A stretch of DNA of 54,455 bases from Flavobacteriales bacterium ALC-1. Its GTDB lineage: Bacteria; Bacteroidota; Bacteroidia; Flavobacteriales; Flavobacteriaceae. The notes beneath the pieces are model-generated. The model saw only the letters and a program-made list of their open reading frames with translations. It was not told the origin of the DNA and did not search any database. Below, piece by piece: positions 1 to 10,374 of the stretch. The stretch spans positions 1 to 54,455 of the forward strand of contig ABHI01000008.1 of assembly GCA_000171875.1 (NCBI GenBank). The letters run 5' to 3'. Within the stretch, counting starts at the first letter, position 1. Every line of letters starts with the position of its first letter. The position numbers were made by a program, and so were the translations under genes.

Positions 1-1500
1 TAGCCAATGGATATGTAGAGAACAGTGCCAGTGCAACTGGTGACAGTCCAAGTGGAACAGATGATGTAACAGATGTATCAGATACTGATGTGGATCCAAA
101 TGGCAATGCGATACCGAACAATGAGACCGTAGATGGTCCAGATGCAGGTACCGATACGACAGAAGATCCAACACGAACGAATTTATCTGCAAGTCCAGAG
201 TTAACAGTAACTAAGACAACAGATGGTGTGATTACATCGGCAGGGGTAGCAGGTTTAGAAGATGATACGATAGATTACACGATAACTGTAGCGAACACAG
301 GTAATGTAACGCTTACCGATATAGTAGTGACAGATGGTGATGTAACGTTCTTAACAGGTACGAACCCAATAGCGAGTTTAGCACCAGGAGCGAGTGCAAC
401 CTTTACGGTACGAAAAGTAATTACAGCAGCGGATATAGCCAATGGATATGTAGAGAACAGTGCCAGTGCAACTGGTGACAGTCCAAGTGGAACAGATGAT
501 GTAACAGATGTATCAGATACTGATGTGGATCCAAATGGCAATGCGATACCGAACAATGAGACCGTAGATGGTCCAGATGCAGGTACCGATACGACAGAAG
601 ATCCAACACGAACGAATTTATCTGCAAGTCCAGAGTTAACAGTAACTAAGACAACAGATGGTGTGATTACATCGGCAGGGGTAGCAGGTTTAGAAGATGA
701 TACGATAGATTACACGATAACTGTAGCGAACACAGGTAATGTAACGCTTACCGATATAGTAGTGACAGATGGTGATGTAACGTTCTTAACAGGTACGAAC
801 CCAATAGCGAGTTTAGCACCAGGAGCGAGTGCAACCTTTACGGTACGAAAAGTAATCACGGCAGCGGATATAGCCAATGGATATGTAGAGAACAGTGCCA
901 GTGCAACTGGTGACAGTCCAAGTGGAACAGATGATGTAACAGATGTATCAGATACTGATGTGGATCCAAATGGCAATGCGATACCGAACAATGAGACCGT
1001 AGATGGTCCAGATGCAGGTACCGATACGACAGAAGATCCAACACGAACGAATTTATCTGCAAGTCCAGAGTTAACAGTAACTAAGACAACAGATGGTGTG
1101 ATTACATCGGCAGGGGTAGCAGGTTTAGAAGATGATACGATAGATTACACGATAACTGTAGCGAACACAGGTAATGTAACGCTTACCGATATAGTAGTGA
1201 CAGATGGTGATGTAACGTTCTTAACAGGTACGAACCCAATAGCGAGTTTAGCACCAGGAGCGAGTGCAACCTTTACGGTACGAAAAGTAATTACAGCAGC
1301 GGATATAGCCAATGGATATGTAGAGAACAGTGCCAGTGCAACTGGTGACAGTCCAAGTGGAACAGATGATGTAACAGATGTATCAGATACTGATGTGGAT
1401 CCAAATGGCAATGCGATACCGAACAATGAGACCGTAGATGGTCCAGATGCAGGTACCGATACGACAGAAGATCCAACACGAACGAATTTATCTGCAAGTC
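1..1500 (+). repeat. 435-bp tandem repeat (A units)
   Basis: The segment beginning TAGCCAATGG at 1 recurs at 436, 871 and 1306, a period of exactly 435 bp (145 codons), giving 3.4 copies before the sequence changes to the B unit at 1501. The copies look identical except for two synonymous changes in the second (C at 857 and G at 860, where the others have T and A). The true copy number is unknown because the array runs off the window. Confidence 0.95.
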
Positions 1501-4220
1501 CAGAAATAACGTTAACTAAAACTGTAGCTATCAGTAATGATGTAGCTCCAGCAGGTTTAAGTTTAGGGGATGAATTAACTTATACATTCAGTGTAGAGAA
1601 TACCGGTAATGTTACAATTAGTAATATCACAATAGATGATGCATTAACAGGTAGTGTCAATTTACCTATCGTATCAGGTACATTGTTACCAGGAGAGACA
1701 GGTGTAGCAACAGCAACCTACATTGTAGATCAAGATGATGTTAATGCAGGAAGCATAGAGAACAGTGCCACTGCGACAGGAGACAGTCCAAGCGGAACAG
1801 ATGATGTAAGTGATGTAAGTGATAATGGAGATGAGTTAACAGATGGACCAGATCCAGATACAGATCCTACGAATGATCCAACGGTTATAACGATTACAGC
1901 AGATCCAGAAATAACGTTAACTAAAACTGTAGCTATCAGTAATGATGTAGCTCCAGCAGGTTTAAGTTTAGGGGATGAATTAACTTATACATTCAGTGTA
2001 GAGAATACCGGTAATGTTACAATTAGTAATATCACAATAGATGATGCATTAACAGGTAGTGTCAATTTACCTATCGTATCAGGTACATTGTTACCAGGAG
2101 AGACAGGTGTAGCAACAGCAACCTACATTGTAGATCAAGATGATGTTAATGCAGGAAGCATAGAGAACAGTGCCACTGCGACAGGAGACAGTCCAAGCGG
2201 AACAGATGATGTAAGTGATGTAAGTGATAATGGAGATGAGTTAACAGATGGACCAGATCCAGATACAGATCCTACGAATGATCCAACGGTTATAACGATT
2301 ACAGCAGATCCAGAAATAACGTTAACTAAAACTGTAGCTATCAGTAATGATGTAGCTCCAGCAGGTTTAAGTTTAGGGGATGAATTAACTTATACATTCA
2401 GTGTAGAGAATACCGGTAATGTTACAATTAGTAATATCACAATAGATGATGCATTAACAGGTAGTGTCAATTTACCTATCGTACCAGGTATATTGTTACC
2501 AGGTGAAACAGGTATTGTAACTGTGACGTACATTATCGATCAAGATGATGTGGATGCAGGTGAGGTATTGAATAGTGCCACTGCAACGGGAGATAGTCCA
2601 AGCGGAACAGATGATGTAAGTGATGTAAGTGATAATGGTGATGAGTTAACAGATGGACCAGATCCAGATACAGACCCTACGAATGATCCAACAGTTATAA
2701 CGATTAATACTAACCCAGGATTGAGCATCATAAAGACTAGTAGTCTTGATCTAGGCTCTGATGGTATAGCTAATGCTGGAGATATAATTACCTATACTTA
2801 TACAGTTACTAATACTGGCGATGTAACAGTATTTGATGTCACTGTTAATGAAAGTGCTACTAACTTTACTGGAACAGGTACTTTACCAACGCCAACATAT
2901 GTTAGTGGTGGAAGTGATGAAGATGGTGATGCTGACTTACAAGATATGATTGTAGGTAATGGTACAATAGTTTATACAGCTACTTATGTGATCACTCAAG
3001 CGGATATTGATGTAGGTGTTATTACAAATCAAGCTACAGCAGATGGTTCAGATCCAAATGGAAATTCTATAAGTGATGATAGTGATGATCCTACAAATGC
3101 AACTGGAGATAATGACCCAACCGATACAGTCATTACTCAAATACCAAGAATTAGTTTGATTAAAACAACATTGCCTTTAGCTGATACTAATGGTGATGGA
3201 ATAGCAGGAAGTTTAGGAGATATTATTTCTTACGTATTTATTGTAGAAAATACAGGGAATGTTACACTTACTAATATTGAAGTTCAAGATGTATTACCTG
3301 GCTTAAATTTAGTTGGTGGGCCTATTGCTCAGTTAGTGCCTGGTGAAATTGATAACTCAACATTTACAGCAACTTATATAATAACACAAGCTGATTTAGA
3401 TCTAGGAAGTGTAACAAATTCAGCTACTGTGACTAGTGAGGGACCTGGTGGTGATTTAGGTGATCCAGCGGATGATGTGAGAGATACAAGTGATGATCCT
3501 AATGATGTTAGTGAGGTTGATCCAAACGGAGATGGTGATCCAGATGATCCAACAGTAGTTGTGTTAAATTCAATCTATGATTTAGAGATTATTAAAGTTG
3601 TAGATGAATTAGAACCAGCAGTAGGAGCAGAAGTGATATTTACAATAGAAGTTGCTAATATAGGTAATGTCACCGCTACAAATATTGTAATTAGTGAACA
3701 AATACCTAGTGGGTATGTGTTTGTCTCAGCAATTACTACCGCAGGAACTTATTCTGAATTTGATGGTGAGTGGACAATAGCTCAATTAGATCCAGATCAA
3801 GTAGAGATTCTTCAAATTACTGTTGAAGTATTAGGTTTTGGGGATTATCTAAATACAGCATTTATTCAGAGTTCTGTCGGTGGTGTTGATGATAATCCAG
3901 GTAACAATGAAGACACAGCAAGTGTTGATCCAATTTGTTTAACTGTTTATAACGAGTTTTCACCTAATGGTGATGGGATTAACGAAACCTTTGTAATAGA
4001 TTGTTTAGAACGCTATCCAAATAATGTGTTAGAGGTCTATAATAGATGGGGTAATATTGTATATAGGAAGAAAGGCTATCTTAATGATTGGAACGGAACT
4101 TCTAATGGAAGAGCTGTAATCAATCAACCTAAGGAATTACCAGTTGGTACTTATTATTATATACTAGACCTAGGTGATGGCTCAGAACCACGAGTAGACT
4201 GGCTATATATTAATAGATAA
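1..4220 (+). CDS. DUF11-repeat surface adhesin with T9SS type B sorting domain (5' partial)
   Basis: The reading frame is open from the first base (first full codon at position 3), so the true start lies upstream of the window; the GTG at 90 is an internal codon. About 1405 residues are visible. They form Ig-like DUF11 repeats (ELTVTKT..., [18 protein letters not shown]): three and a half near-identical 145-residue copies, then three 135-residue copies, then three diverged copies, all rich in Asp/Thr. The last 90 residues are a gliding-motility C-terminal (CHU_C) domain with [19 protein letters not shown] and GTYYYILD, which targets the protein to the type IX secretion system for export and surface attachment. 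The next two genes are the usual PorP/SprF partner and an OmpA protein. A role as a SprB-like adhesin is inferred from this layout. Confidence 0.92.
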   Translation, partial: ANGYVENSASATGDSPSGTDDVTDVSDTDVDPNGNAIPNNETVDGPDAGTDTTEDPTRTNLSASPELTVTKTTDGVITSAGVAGLEDDTIDYTITVANTGNVTLTDIVVTDGDVTFLTGTNPIASLAPGASATFTVRKVITAADIANGYVENSASATGDSPSGTDDVTDVSDTDVDPNGNAIPNNETVDGPDAGTDTTEDPTRTNLSASPELTVTKTTDGVITSAGVAGLEDDTIDYTITVANTGNVTLTDIVVTDGDVTFLTGTNPIASLAPGASATFTVRKVITAADIANGYVENSASATGDSPSGTDDVTDVSDTDVDPNGNAIPNNETVDGPDAGTDTTEDPTRTNLSASPELTVTKTTDGVITSAGVAGLEDDTIDYTITVANTGNVTLTDIVVTDGDVTFLTGTNPIASLAPGASATFTVRKVITAADIANGYVENSASATGDSPSGTDDVTDVSDTDVDPNGNAIPNNETVDGPDAGTDTTEDPTRTNLSASPEITLTKTVAISNDVAPAGLSLGDELTYTFSVENTGNVTISNITIDDALTGSVNLPIVSGTLLPGETGVATATYIVDQDDVNAGSIENSATATGDSPSGTDDVSDVSDNGDELTDGPDPDTDPTNDPTVITITADPEITLTKTVAISNDVAPAGLSLGDELTYTFSVENTGNVTISNITIDDALTGSVNLPIVSGTLLPGETGVATATYIVDQDDVNAGSIENSATATGDSPSGTDDVSDVSDNGDELTDGPDPDTDPTNDPTVITITADPEITLTKTVAISNDVAPAGLSLGDELTYTFSVENTGNVTISNITIDDALTGSVNLPIVPGILLPGETGIVTVTYIIDQDDVDAGEVLNSATATGDSPSGTDDVSDVSDNGDELTDGPDPDTDPTNDPTVITINTNPGLSIIKTSSLDLGSDGIANAGDIITYTYTVTNTGDVTVFDVTVNESATNFTGTGTLPTPTYVSGGSDEDGDADLQDMIVGNGTIVYTATYVITQADIDVGVITNQATADGSDPNGNSISDDSDDPTNATGDNDPTDTVITQIPRISLIKTTLPLADTNGDGIAGSLGDIISYVFIVENTGNVTLTNIEVQDVLPGLNLVGGPIAQLVPGEIDNSTFTATYIITQADLDLGSVTNSATVTSEGPGGDLGDPADDVRDTSDDPNDVSEVDPNGDGDPDDPTVVVLNSIYDLEIIKVVDELEPAVGAEVIFTIEVANIGNVTATNIVISEQIPSGYVFVSAITTAGTYSEFDGEWTIAQLDPDQVEILQITVEVLGFGDYLNTAFIQSSVGGVDDNPGNNEDTASVDPICLTVYNEFSPNGDGINETFVIDCLERYPNNVLEVYNRWGNIVYRKKGYLNDWNGTSNGRAVINQPKELPVGTYYYILDLGDGSEPRVDWLYINR
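1501..2715 (+). repeat. 405-bp tandem repeat (B units)
   Basis: CAGAAATAACGTTAACTAAA occurs at 1501, 1906 and 2311, a period of 405 bp (135 codons). Copies 1 and 2 look identical. Copy 3 is identical for about its first 170 bases and then diverges, with both synonymous and amino-acid changes. This mosaic pattern is what recent duplication or gene conversion leaves. Confidence 0.93.
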
Positions 4221-4254
4221 AACTAATTAACACTGAATTATAAAATACATTAAA

Positions 4255-5178
4255 ATGATACATAAATCATCAATAAAAGGATTAATAGTTTTAGTATTTA
4301 CACTAATTAGTGCTAGTAGTTTTGCACAACAAGATCCTCAGTACACACATTATATGTACAATACATTAAGTGTTAATCCGGCTTATGCTGGTCAAAGAGA
4401 AACGCTAAGTGTTGTTGGCTTACATAGAAGTCAATGGGTTGGTGTTAATGGTGCGCCTCAAACACAATCTTTAGGTATTCACTCGCCATTTCGTAACGAG
4501 CGACTAGGTTGGGGACTTAATATTGTGAGCGATGCTTTAGGGCCAGCAAGAGAAACATTCATTGATGCAAATTTCTCATATACCATTCCTTTGAATGCTA
4601 ATGATTTAAAATTGTCTTTTGGTGTAAAAGGGGGGGTGCATATGTTGGATACTGATTGGAGTAAAGGACGTTTCCAAAACCCTGATGTAGTTTTTAACAA
4701 TAATCTTAATCTTAGTTCACCTATGGTTGGTGCAGGTTTATATATGCATACACGTAAATGGTATTTAGGTTTAGCAGTTCCCAATTTTTTAGAGACGGAG
4801 CATTATGATGATTTTCAAGAGTCAACAGCTACTGAACGTATGCACTTTTATGCTATTGGTGGATATGTATTTAATTTGAGTGAGACTACAGAATTAAAAC
4901 CAGCATTTCTAATAAAGGGAGTTGCTGGAGCACCATTAATTGCAGATATATCTGCAAACTTTTGGTTTCAAAAGAAACTTACAGCTGGTTTAGCATGGAG
5001 ATGGGATGATTCTGTAAGTGCTTTAGTTGGTTTTCAAGCCACTCCTGGAATGTTTATTGGATATGGATATGATCTTACAACAACAGGATTAAATAACTAT
5101 AATAGCGGAACACACGAAATTACTTTAAGATTTGAGATTAAAAGGTTGGGTAGAATTTTATCACCACGTTTCTTCTAA
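4255..5178 (+). CDS. PorP/SprF family type IX secretion outer-membrane protein
   Basis: 307 residues. A signal peptide ends in SSFAQQ and is followed by the family hallmark DPQYTHYMYN..LSVNPAYAGQR, then alternating beta-strand segments of an outer-membrane barrel ending in an aromatic residue (SPRFF). PorP/SprF proteins assist secretion or surface attachment of large T9SS type B substrates, and this gene follows its likely client adhesin by 34 bp. The ATG at 4255 fits the signal peptide. It is probably co-transcribed with the adhesin and with the OmpA gene that starts 10 bp downstream. Confidence 0.93.
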   Translation: MIHKSSIKGLIVLVFTLISASSFAQQDPQYTHYMYNTLSVNPAYAGQRETLSVVGLHRSQWVGVNGAPQTQSLGIHSPFRNERLGWGLNIVSDALGPARETFIDANFSYTIPLNANDLKLSFGVKGGVHMLDTDWSKGRFQNPDVVFNNNLNLSSPMVGAGLYMHTRKWYLGLAVPNFLETEHYDDFQESTATERMHFYAIGGYVFNLSETTELKPAFLIKGVAGAPLIADISANFWFQKKLTAGLAWRWDDSVSALVGFQATPGMFIGYGYDLTTTGLNNYNSGTHEITLRFEIKRLGRILSPRFF

Positions 5179-5188
5179 AAAAATGATT

Positions 5189-7174
5189 ATGAAAACAATA
5201 TCGAGATATATACTATTAACATTTGTACTAGCATTTACTTCTTCTGTATTTGCGCAAAATGGAAAAATACAAAGTGTTAAAGATGACTACAGAGATTTTG
5301 CTTACGTAAAAACGAGTGAGGTCTTATTAGAAGTTGCAAAAAAAGGATATAAGTCTGTAGATTTATTTCAGAAACTAGGAAATTCATATTATTTCAGAAA
5401 TGAAATGGCGGATGCAGCAAAATGGTATGGAGAATTAATGGCTTTAGAGGAAGTTATTGATCCAGAATATTATTTTAGATATGCTTTAGCTCTTAAAGGA
5501 ACTGAAGATTATGAAGGTTCTGATAAATGGATGAAAAAATTCAATGAGCTTAAACCAGATGATTTAAGAGGTAAAGCTTTTATGTCTATGGTAGATTATA
5601 AATCTAACATAGAAGAGCAGAGTAGAGAAGATATAGAGGTTATTAACTTAGAGTTTAACACTGAGTTATCTGATTTTGGTACCACAGAGTACGAAAATAG
5701 TTTAGTCTTTGCTTCCTCTAGAGGAGGAGGTCGTAAATACAGGTGGAACGAACAGCCTTATTTAGATTTATTTTCGGTAGAAAAAATTGACAGTAGTTCT
5801 TATGGTGAAGTTAAAGAAATAGGGGGTAAAGTAAATACTAAATTTCACGAATCTAGTGCTGTTTTTTCACCAAACGGAAAATATATGTTCTTTACTAGAA
5901 ACAATTATTTTAATCGAAAGTACAAAGAAGATGAAACTGGAATTAATAGACTCCAACTCTACAGAGCAAAATTAGATGAGGATGGTACTTGGGGTGATAT
6001 TCATAAAGTACATTTTAATAGTGAGGATTATAGTGTTGCCCATCCTACATTAAATGTAACAGGTACTAAGTTGTATTTTGCATCAGATATGCCAGGTACT
6101 TATGGGCAATCTGATATTTTTGTTGTAGATGTATTAGCTAATGGGGATTTAGGAGAACCTGAAAATTTGGGAGCTTCTATAAATACAGAAGGACAAGAGT
6201 CTTTTCCATTTATAAACACTAGTGGTGATTTGTACTTTTCATCAAACGGCTATCCAGGTTTAGGTGGCTTTGATGTATTTAAGTCAGAAGGATTAGATCA
6301 AAAGGTTAAAACAGGTTCAAGTAGAAATTTTTCAATTGAGAATATCGGTAAACCAGTAAATAGTGCTTTTGATGATTTTGGTTATTACGAGAATTTAGTA
6401 ACTAAACGTGTATATTTTAGTTCTAATAGAGAAGGGGGTAAAGGAAGTGATGATATTTATACATTTGAAATTACAGAGTGTGAACAACTTGTTACTGGTA
6501 CTGTTCAAGATAAAAAGACAGACAAGTTAATACCAAATGCTATAGTTATTTTATTTGATGGTGAAGGCAACGAAATAGAACGTAAAACAGTTGGTAATGA
6601 TGCAACTTTTGAATTCAATATTGGTTGTAATATGGAGTATCTCGTTAGAGGACAAATGGAAACTTATACTTCTGACGAAAAACGCTTTACAACTCCAAAG
6701 AGAAAACAAGAATTAAAACTTCAATTATTATTAGAGAAAGACGAACAAAAAATAGAACCATGTGATGATTTAGCTAAGATTTTAGATATTCCGATTATTT
6801 ATTTCGACTTTGATAAGTCTAATATTAGATATGATGCAGAAATCGAAATTCAAAAAGTATTAGCTGTATTAAATAAGTATCCTACAATGCATATCGATAT
6901 TCGTAGTCATACAGATTGTAGAGGACCAGCTTCGTATAATGAGAAGCTATCAGATAGAAGAGCTAAATCTACACGTCAATATTTAATTGACAAAGGTATA
7001 GCTGCTGAACGCTTAACAGCTAAAGGTTATGGGGAATCTAGATTGGTTAACGATTGTGGTTGTGAGCCAACAAATGAGTCTAGCTGTTCTCAAGAAGAAC
7101 ACCAATTAAACAGACGTAGTGAGTTTATCATTACGAGTATTAATGGTAAAACTTGTGATGAAGATAAAGAATAG
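5189..7174 (+). CDS. PorE-like OmpA protein (TPR, PD40 propeller, regulatory-like domain, OmpA_C)
   Basis: 661 residues from ATG 5189; the in-frame ATG at 5183 would add two residues and the upstream TTG at 5132 lies inside porP, so both are less likely. Order: signal peptide (ending VFAQN), a TPR-like helical region (about 30-150), WD40-like PD40 repeats (SPNGKYMFFTRN, KLYFASD, GDLYFSSNGYPG, VYFSSNREGG), a carboxypeptidase-regulatory-like fold (VTGTVQDKKT), and a C-terminal OmpA domain (IYFDFDKSNIR, SHTDCRG, LSDRRAKSTRQYL) that binds peptidoglycan. This domain order matches the T9SS anchoring protein PorE of Porphyromonas gingivalis. Linking it to secretion of the upstream adhesin is inferred from neighbourhood. 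Confidence 0.88.
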   Translation: MKTISRYILLTFVLAFTSSVFAQNGKIQSVKDDYRDFAYVKTSEVLLEVAKKGYKSVDLFQKLGNSYYFRNEMADAAKWYGELMALEEVIDPEYYFRYALALKGTEDYEGSDKWMKKFNELKPDDLRGKAFMSMVDYKSNIEEQSREDIEVINLEFNTELSDFGTTEYENSLVFASSRGGGRKYRWNEQPYLDLFSVEKIDSSSYGEVKEIGGKVNTKFHESSAVFSPNGKYMFFTRNNYFNRKYKEDETGINRLQLYRAKLDEDGTWGDIHKVHFNSEDYSVAHPTLNVTGTKLYFASDMPGTYGQSDIFVVDVLANGDLGEPENLGASINTEGQESFPFINTSGDLYFSSNGYPGLGGFDVFKSEGLDQKVKTGSSRNFSIENIGKPVNSAFDDFGYYENLVTKRVYFSSNREGGKGSDDIYTFEITECEQLVTGTVQDKKTDKLIPNAIVILFDGEGNEIERKTVGNDATFEFNIGCNMEYLVRGQMETYTSDEKRFTTPKRKQELKLQLLLEKDEQKIEPCDDLAKILDIPIIYFDFDKSNIRYDAEIEIQKVLAVLNKYPTMHIDIRSHTDCRGPASYNEKLSDRRAKSTRQYLIDKGIAAERLTAKGYGESRLVNDCGCEPTNESSCSQEEHQLNRRSEFIITSINGKTCDEDKE

Positions 7175-7198
7175 CTGTTAATCTAAATAAAATATAGA

Positions 7199-7232
7199 AA
7201 TAGCCGTTTAGTTTTTTAAGCGGCTATTTTTT
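7199..7232 (+). terminator. Rho-independent terminator after the T9SS cluster
   Basis: AATAGCCG pairs with CGGCTATT, extended by a T-G and two T-A pairs, with a T-rich loop and a run of T after the stem. It starts 24 bp after the OmpA stop and separates this cluster from idi. Confidence 0.85.
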
Positions 7233-7279
7233 ATGAAATCATTTACTTTTATTTCAGCTTTAGGTATTAATTTAGCATT

Positions 7280-7804
7280 ATGACAGAAGAACAGGTCATC
7301 TTAGTAGATGAAAATGATAATCAGATTGGCTTAATGGCTAAAATGGAAGCGCATGAAAAAGCGGTTTTGCATCGTGCATTTTCAGTATTTATATTTAATG
7401 ATGATAATGAATTAATGCTTCAGCAGCGTGCCATGCATAAGTATCACTCGCCAGGTTTGTGGACTAATACATGTTGTAGTCACCAACGTAATGGAGAAAC
7501 TAATTTGCAAGCAGGTAAACGACGATTGCAAGAAGAAATGGGGTTTGTAACCGATTTAAAAGAATCAACATCTTTTATCTATAAAGCAGCTTTTGATAAT
7601 GGTTTAACAGAGCATGAGTACGACCACATAATGATTGGTTATTTTAATGATGAACCAAACATTAATAAAGACGAAGTTTCAGATTGGAAATGGAAGCCTT
7701 TAGAAGATGTAAAAGTTGATATGGCTTTGCACCCAGAAGATTATACAGCGTGGTTTAAAATTATCTTTGAAAAGTTTTACGAATTTATAAATGTAAACAA
7801 ATGA
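7280..7804 (+). CDS. idi: Isopentenyl-diphosphate delta-isomerase, type 1
   Basis: 174 residues, Nudix fold. It interconverts isopentenyl and dimethylallyl diphosphate for isoprenoid (quinone, carotenoid) synthesis in the cytoplasm. Visible hallmarks: LHRAFSVFIFN, the Cys motif WTNTCCSH, the Nudix-like helix AGKRRLQEEMGF, and EHEYDHIMIGYF with acidic and His metal ligands. The stop overlaps the start of queD (ATGA), so the two are translationally coupled, and manA follows. Confidence 0.95.
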   Translation: MTEEQVILVDENDNQIGLMAKMEAHEKAVLHRAFSVFIFNDDNELMLQQRAMHKYHSPGLWTNTCCSHQRNGETNLQAGKRRLQEEMGFVTDLKESTSFIYKAAFDNGLTEHEYDHIMIGYFNDEPNINKDEVSDWKWKPLEDVKVDMALHPEDYTAWFKIIFEKFYEFINVNK

Positions 7805-8211
7805 GAGTAACTGTACATAGAAAAGCCCATTTTAATGCAGCGCATAGACTCTATAGAAAAGATTGGAGTTTTGAGGAAAATGATGCTGTTTTTGGTTTAT
7901 GCAATAACCCAAACTTTCATGGACATAATTACGAATTAATTGCCAGTGTAACTGGAGAAATTGATCCAGAAACAGGCTATGTTATTGATGTTAAAATTTT
8001 AAAAGGTATTATTAAATCTGAAGTTGAAGATGCCTTTGATCATAAGAATTTGAATGTTGAAGTAGAAGAGTTTAAAGACTTAAATCCAACGGCTGAAAAC
8101 ATAGCAGTTGTGATTTATGATAAAGTGAAAGCAAAATTAGATCCTAAGTTTCATTTAGAAATAACACTTTACGAAACACCACGTAATTTTGTAACTTATT
8201 CTGGCGAGTAA
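7801..8211 (+). CDS. queD: 6-carboxytetrahydropterin synthase / PTPS family
   Basis: 136 residues. Family hallmarks: FNAAHRLY with the first zinc His, then CNNPNFHGHNYEL with two more zinc His and the catalytic Cys, FDHKNLN, and a C-terminal catalytic Glu in TLYETPRNF. QueD makes 6-carboxytetrahydropterin for queuosine and related 7-deazaguanine synthesis; the sequence alone does not exclude 6-pyruvoyl-tetrahydropterin synthase activity. The ATG overlaps the idi stop by 4 bp and manA starts 3 bp after the stop. Confidence 0.9.
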   Translation: MRVTVHRKAHFNAAHRLYRKDWSFEENDAVFGLCNNPNFHGHNYELIASVTGEIDPETGYVIDVKILKGIIKSEVEDAFDHKNLNVEVEEFKDLNPTAENIAVVIYDKVKAKLDPKFHLEITLYETPRNFVTYSGE

Positions 8212-8214
8212 CCT

Positions 8215-9186
8215 ATGGAAAATCTTCTTTATCCATTAAAATTTGAGCCTATCTTAAAAGATAAAATTTGGGGAGGCGAAAAATTGAATCAATATTTTAG
8301 TAAAGATTCTAATTCTAAAGAATTAGGGGAGAGTTGGGAAATAAGTACTGTATCAGGGGATATATCAATAGTTTCAAATGGAAGGTTAAAAGGGGAATCT
8401 TTGCAATCTTTACTTGAAGTGTATCAGAGGTTTTTGATAGGAGATATGAATTATGAACGCTTCGGAAACGAATTTCCACTACTCATAAAGTTTATAGATG
8501 CAAAACAAGATTTAAGTATTCAGTTGCATCCAGATGATGAGTTGGCTAAGAAGCGCCATAATTCTTTTGGAAAGACTGAGATGTGGTATGTGATGCAAGC
8601 TGATGAAAATGCTAATCTTATCGTTGGATTTAATCAAGATATGGATAAAGAAACTTACCTTAAGCATTTAGAAGATAGAACACTAACTAAGATTTTAAAT
8701 TTTGATAAAGTAAAAGAAGGGGATACGTATTTTATTGAAGCTGGAAGAGTCCATGCTATTGGTGCTGGAGTTTTATTAGCGGAAATTCAGCAAACAAGTG
8801 ATGTTACTTATCGTGTTTATGATTGGGATCGCGTAGATGCTGAAGGAAATGAGAGAGAGTTACACAATGATATTGCGATAGACGCTTTTGATTTTAACAT
8901 GAAGGATGATTTTAGAGTAAATTATAAGAAGCAAAAGAACATTTCAAATGAAATGGTAACTTGCCCATTCTTTACCACTAATTTTATTGAGTTAGATTCA
9001 GAATTAGAGAAGCACAACACTTACGATTCTTTCATAATATATATGTGTGTCGATGGGGAAGTAGAGATTATTACTGAAGATTCTACTGTCAAGGTTTCTA
9101 AAGGAGAAACTGTATTGATTCCTGCGGCATTTGAAAAATATAATTTAAAAACTAAGTGCGCCAAGCTTCTCGAAGTTTATGTTTAA
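8215..9186 (+). CDS. manA: Mannose-6-phosphate isomerase, class I
   Basis: 323 residues, cupin fold. It interconverts mannose-6-phosphate and fructose-6-phosphate and so feeds GDP-mannose and surface sugars. Typical short bacterial type I features: PLKFEPILKDKIWGG at the N-terminus, SIQLHPDDELA with a zinc His, KTEMWYV with a zinc Glu, and EAGRVHAIGAGVLLAEIQQ. It starts 3 bp after queD, so idi, queD and manA form an operon. Confidence 0.93.
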   Translation: MENLLYPLKFEPILKDKIWGGEKLNQYFSKDSNSKELGESWEISTVSGDISIVSNGRLKGESLQSLLEVYQRFLIGDMNYERFGNEFPLLIKFIDAKQDLSIQLHPDDELAKKRHNSFGKTEMWYVMQADENANLIVGFNQDMDKETYLKHLEDRTLTKILNFDKVKEGDTYFIEAGRVHAIGAGVLLAEIQQTSDVTYRVYDWDRVDAEGNERELHNDIAIDAFDFNMKDDFRVNYKKQKNISNEMVTCPFFTTNFIELDSELEKHNTYDSFIIYMCVDGEVEIITEDSTVKVSKGETVLIPAAFEKYNLKTKCAKLLEVYV

Positions 9187-9227
9187 AACTTAGAATTATT
9201 TTCAAAAGTTTTAACCTAAGTATTTAT

Positions 9228-9235
9228 TATTTTTG
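9228..9235 (+). promoter_or_regulatory. Putative Bacteroidota -7 element (TATTTTTG)
   Basis: TATTTTTG matches the TAnnTTTG consensus exactly, 21 bp before the ATG at 9257. The upstream TTG-type element is weak (TTTT near 9209). A separate promoter for this small gene makes sense after the manA operon. Confidence 0.5.
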
Positions 9236-9256
9236 CTTTTATAAAATATATGAATT

Positions 9257-9526
9257 ATGGCAAATAAAAGAGATTTAAAAAAAGATATAAACTATGTTTT
9301 CGGTGATATATTAGATGCTGTTTATTATTGGGAATTAGAAAACACACAAAAGCCAACTAAAGAAAGTGAAGCTATTATTGATGAAGCCTTTGCTGGATTT
9401 GATGAGTTAATTGCTCGTGTAAATAATAGAAGTGTAGAGGATACCAAAGCTCACTTTAAAGCTATTAATAGTGATTTAGAATCTAAAGGAAGAGCTTTAA
9501 TAGATAGAATTAACAAGTTAAAATAA
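9257..9526 (+). CDS. Small charged conserved hypothetical protein
   Basis: 89 residues, Lys/Asp/Glu-rich and predicted all-helical (MANKRDLKKDINYVFGDILD...). No signal peptide and no catalytic motif. I recognise the type as a widespread flavobacterial hypothetical but cannot assign a function. It has its own -7 element and a strong terminator directly after it, so it is probably a single-gene transcript. Confidence 0.8.
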   Translation: MANKRDLKKDINYVFGDILDAVYYWELENTQKPTKESEAIIDEAFAGFDELIARVNNRSVEDTKAHFKAINSDLESKGRALIDRINKLK

Positions 9527-9543
9527 TTGAGACATAGACTCTA

Positions 9544-9583
9544 AACAAAAAAACCAATCTTAATTAAGATTGGTTTTTTTGTT
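9544..9583. terminator. 40-bp perfect palindrome, bidirectional terminator
   Basis: A perfect palindrome centred between 9563 and 9564: the core CCAATCTTAATTAAGATTGG is flanked by A7 on the left and T7 on the right, so it ends transcription in both directions. It lies between convergent genes ending at 9526 (+) and 9606 (-). Confidence 0.9.
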
Positions 9584-9605
9584 TTTATTGATTTTGAAAT
9601 AGTTT

Positions 9606-10322
9606 TTATTCGGCTGCTGAGTTTCTATTTGATATTATATCATTTAACTTCTTTCCGTAAAACGAGTTTTTTATAGTATCGTTTAAAGCATAATACACTG
9701 AATCTATATATTTTGGATTTGCATTCGGCATTTCATATAGTGCTATATATGGTGCAATTGCACTGTTTTTATTATTCATAGCAAATTGAATAATAAAAGC
9801 ATACTTCCTTTTAATTAAGTTGTTAGATCTTCTAATTATAGAATCTAAAGCTATAGTGTCATTATCCTTTTGAGCTATAAAATTAGCTTGCATTAAATCT
9901 AAGTTTTGATTATTGAATTTTGTTATCATATCAGTATATTCATTCAATAAATCTTGCTGTTTCGCCCCTTTTATTTTAGCATCAAAATTGAAATTTTTTA
10001 ATGTCGTATTGATTTCTGTAATGCCTTTATCTGCAAAAAACGGGATGTAATGTTCCTCACCATCATTTTTAAATAGCTTTAAATACATTAAGATGGGTTC
10101 ATCAATATTTGTGTGTAAGCTAAAATTAGGCTCTCCTTGAATTTGTACTGAATCTAAATCTACTATATCACTAGAGTCACCATTTTTTTGAAGATAAACA
10201 ACACCTTTTTTTATACCTTTTATATGACCATTTAGAGTAAAATTGGTATCTCTGTCTTTTTTACAAGACACAGCGATTAATACTAAAATGATGAGACTTA
10301 AAGCTTTATTTAATTTTGTCAT
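9606..10322 (-). CDS. DUF4369-domain lipoprotein
   Basis: 238 residues. The N-terminus is a lipoprotein signal with lipobox LIAVSC. Residues 27-130 (FTLNGHIKGIKKGVVYLQ...DSVQI) look like DUF4369, a beta-sandwich that often precedes thioredoxin-like domains in Bacteroidota. Here no thioredoxin domain follows, only a helical C-terminus. It is probably anchored in a membrane facing the periplasm or surface. Function unknown. Confidence 0.8.
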   Translation of the reverse strand: MTKLNKALSLIILVLIAVSCKKDRDTNFTLNGHIKGIKKGVVYLQKNGDSSDIVDLDSVQIQGEPNFSLHTNIDEPILMYLKLFKNDGEEHYIPFFADKGITEINTTLKNFNFDAKIKGAKQQDLLNEYTDMITKFNNQNLDLMQANFIAQKDNDTIALDSIIRRSNNLIKRKYAFIIQFAMNNKNSAIAPYIALYEMPNANPKYIDSVYYALNDTIKNSFYGKKLNDIISNRNSAAE

Positions 10323-10374
10323 GATTTGCAGAAATATTTAAGTGCGCAAATATCTTATAATTGTTTTAGAATTG

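Noticed and set aside
275..1497. Repeated minus-strand ORFs of 93 and 68 codons inside the adhesin gene
   Set aside because: They recur with the 435-bp DNA repeat and are antisense shadows of one frame; no signals of their own.
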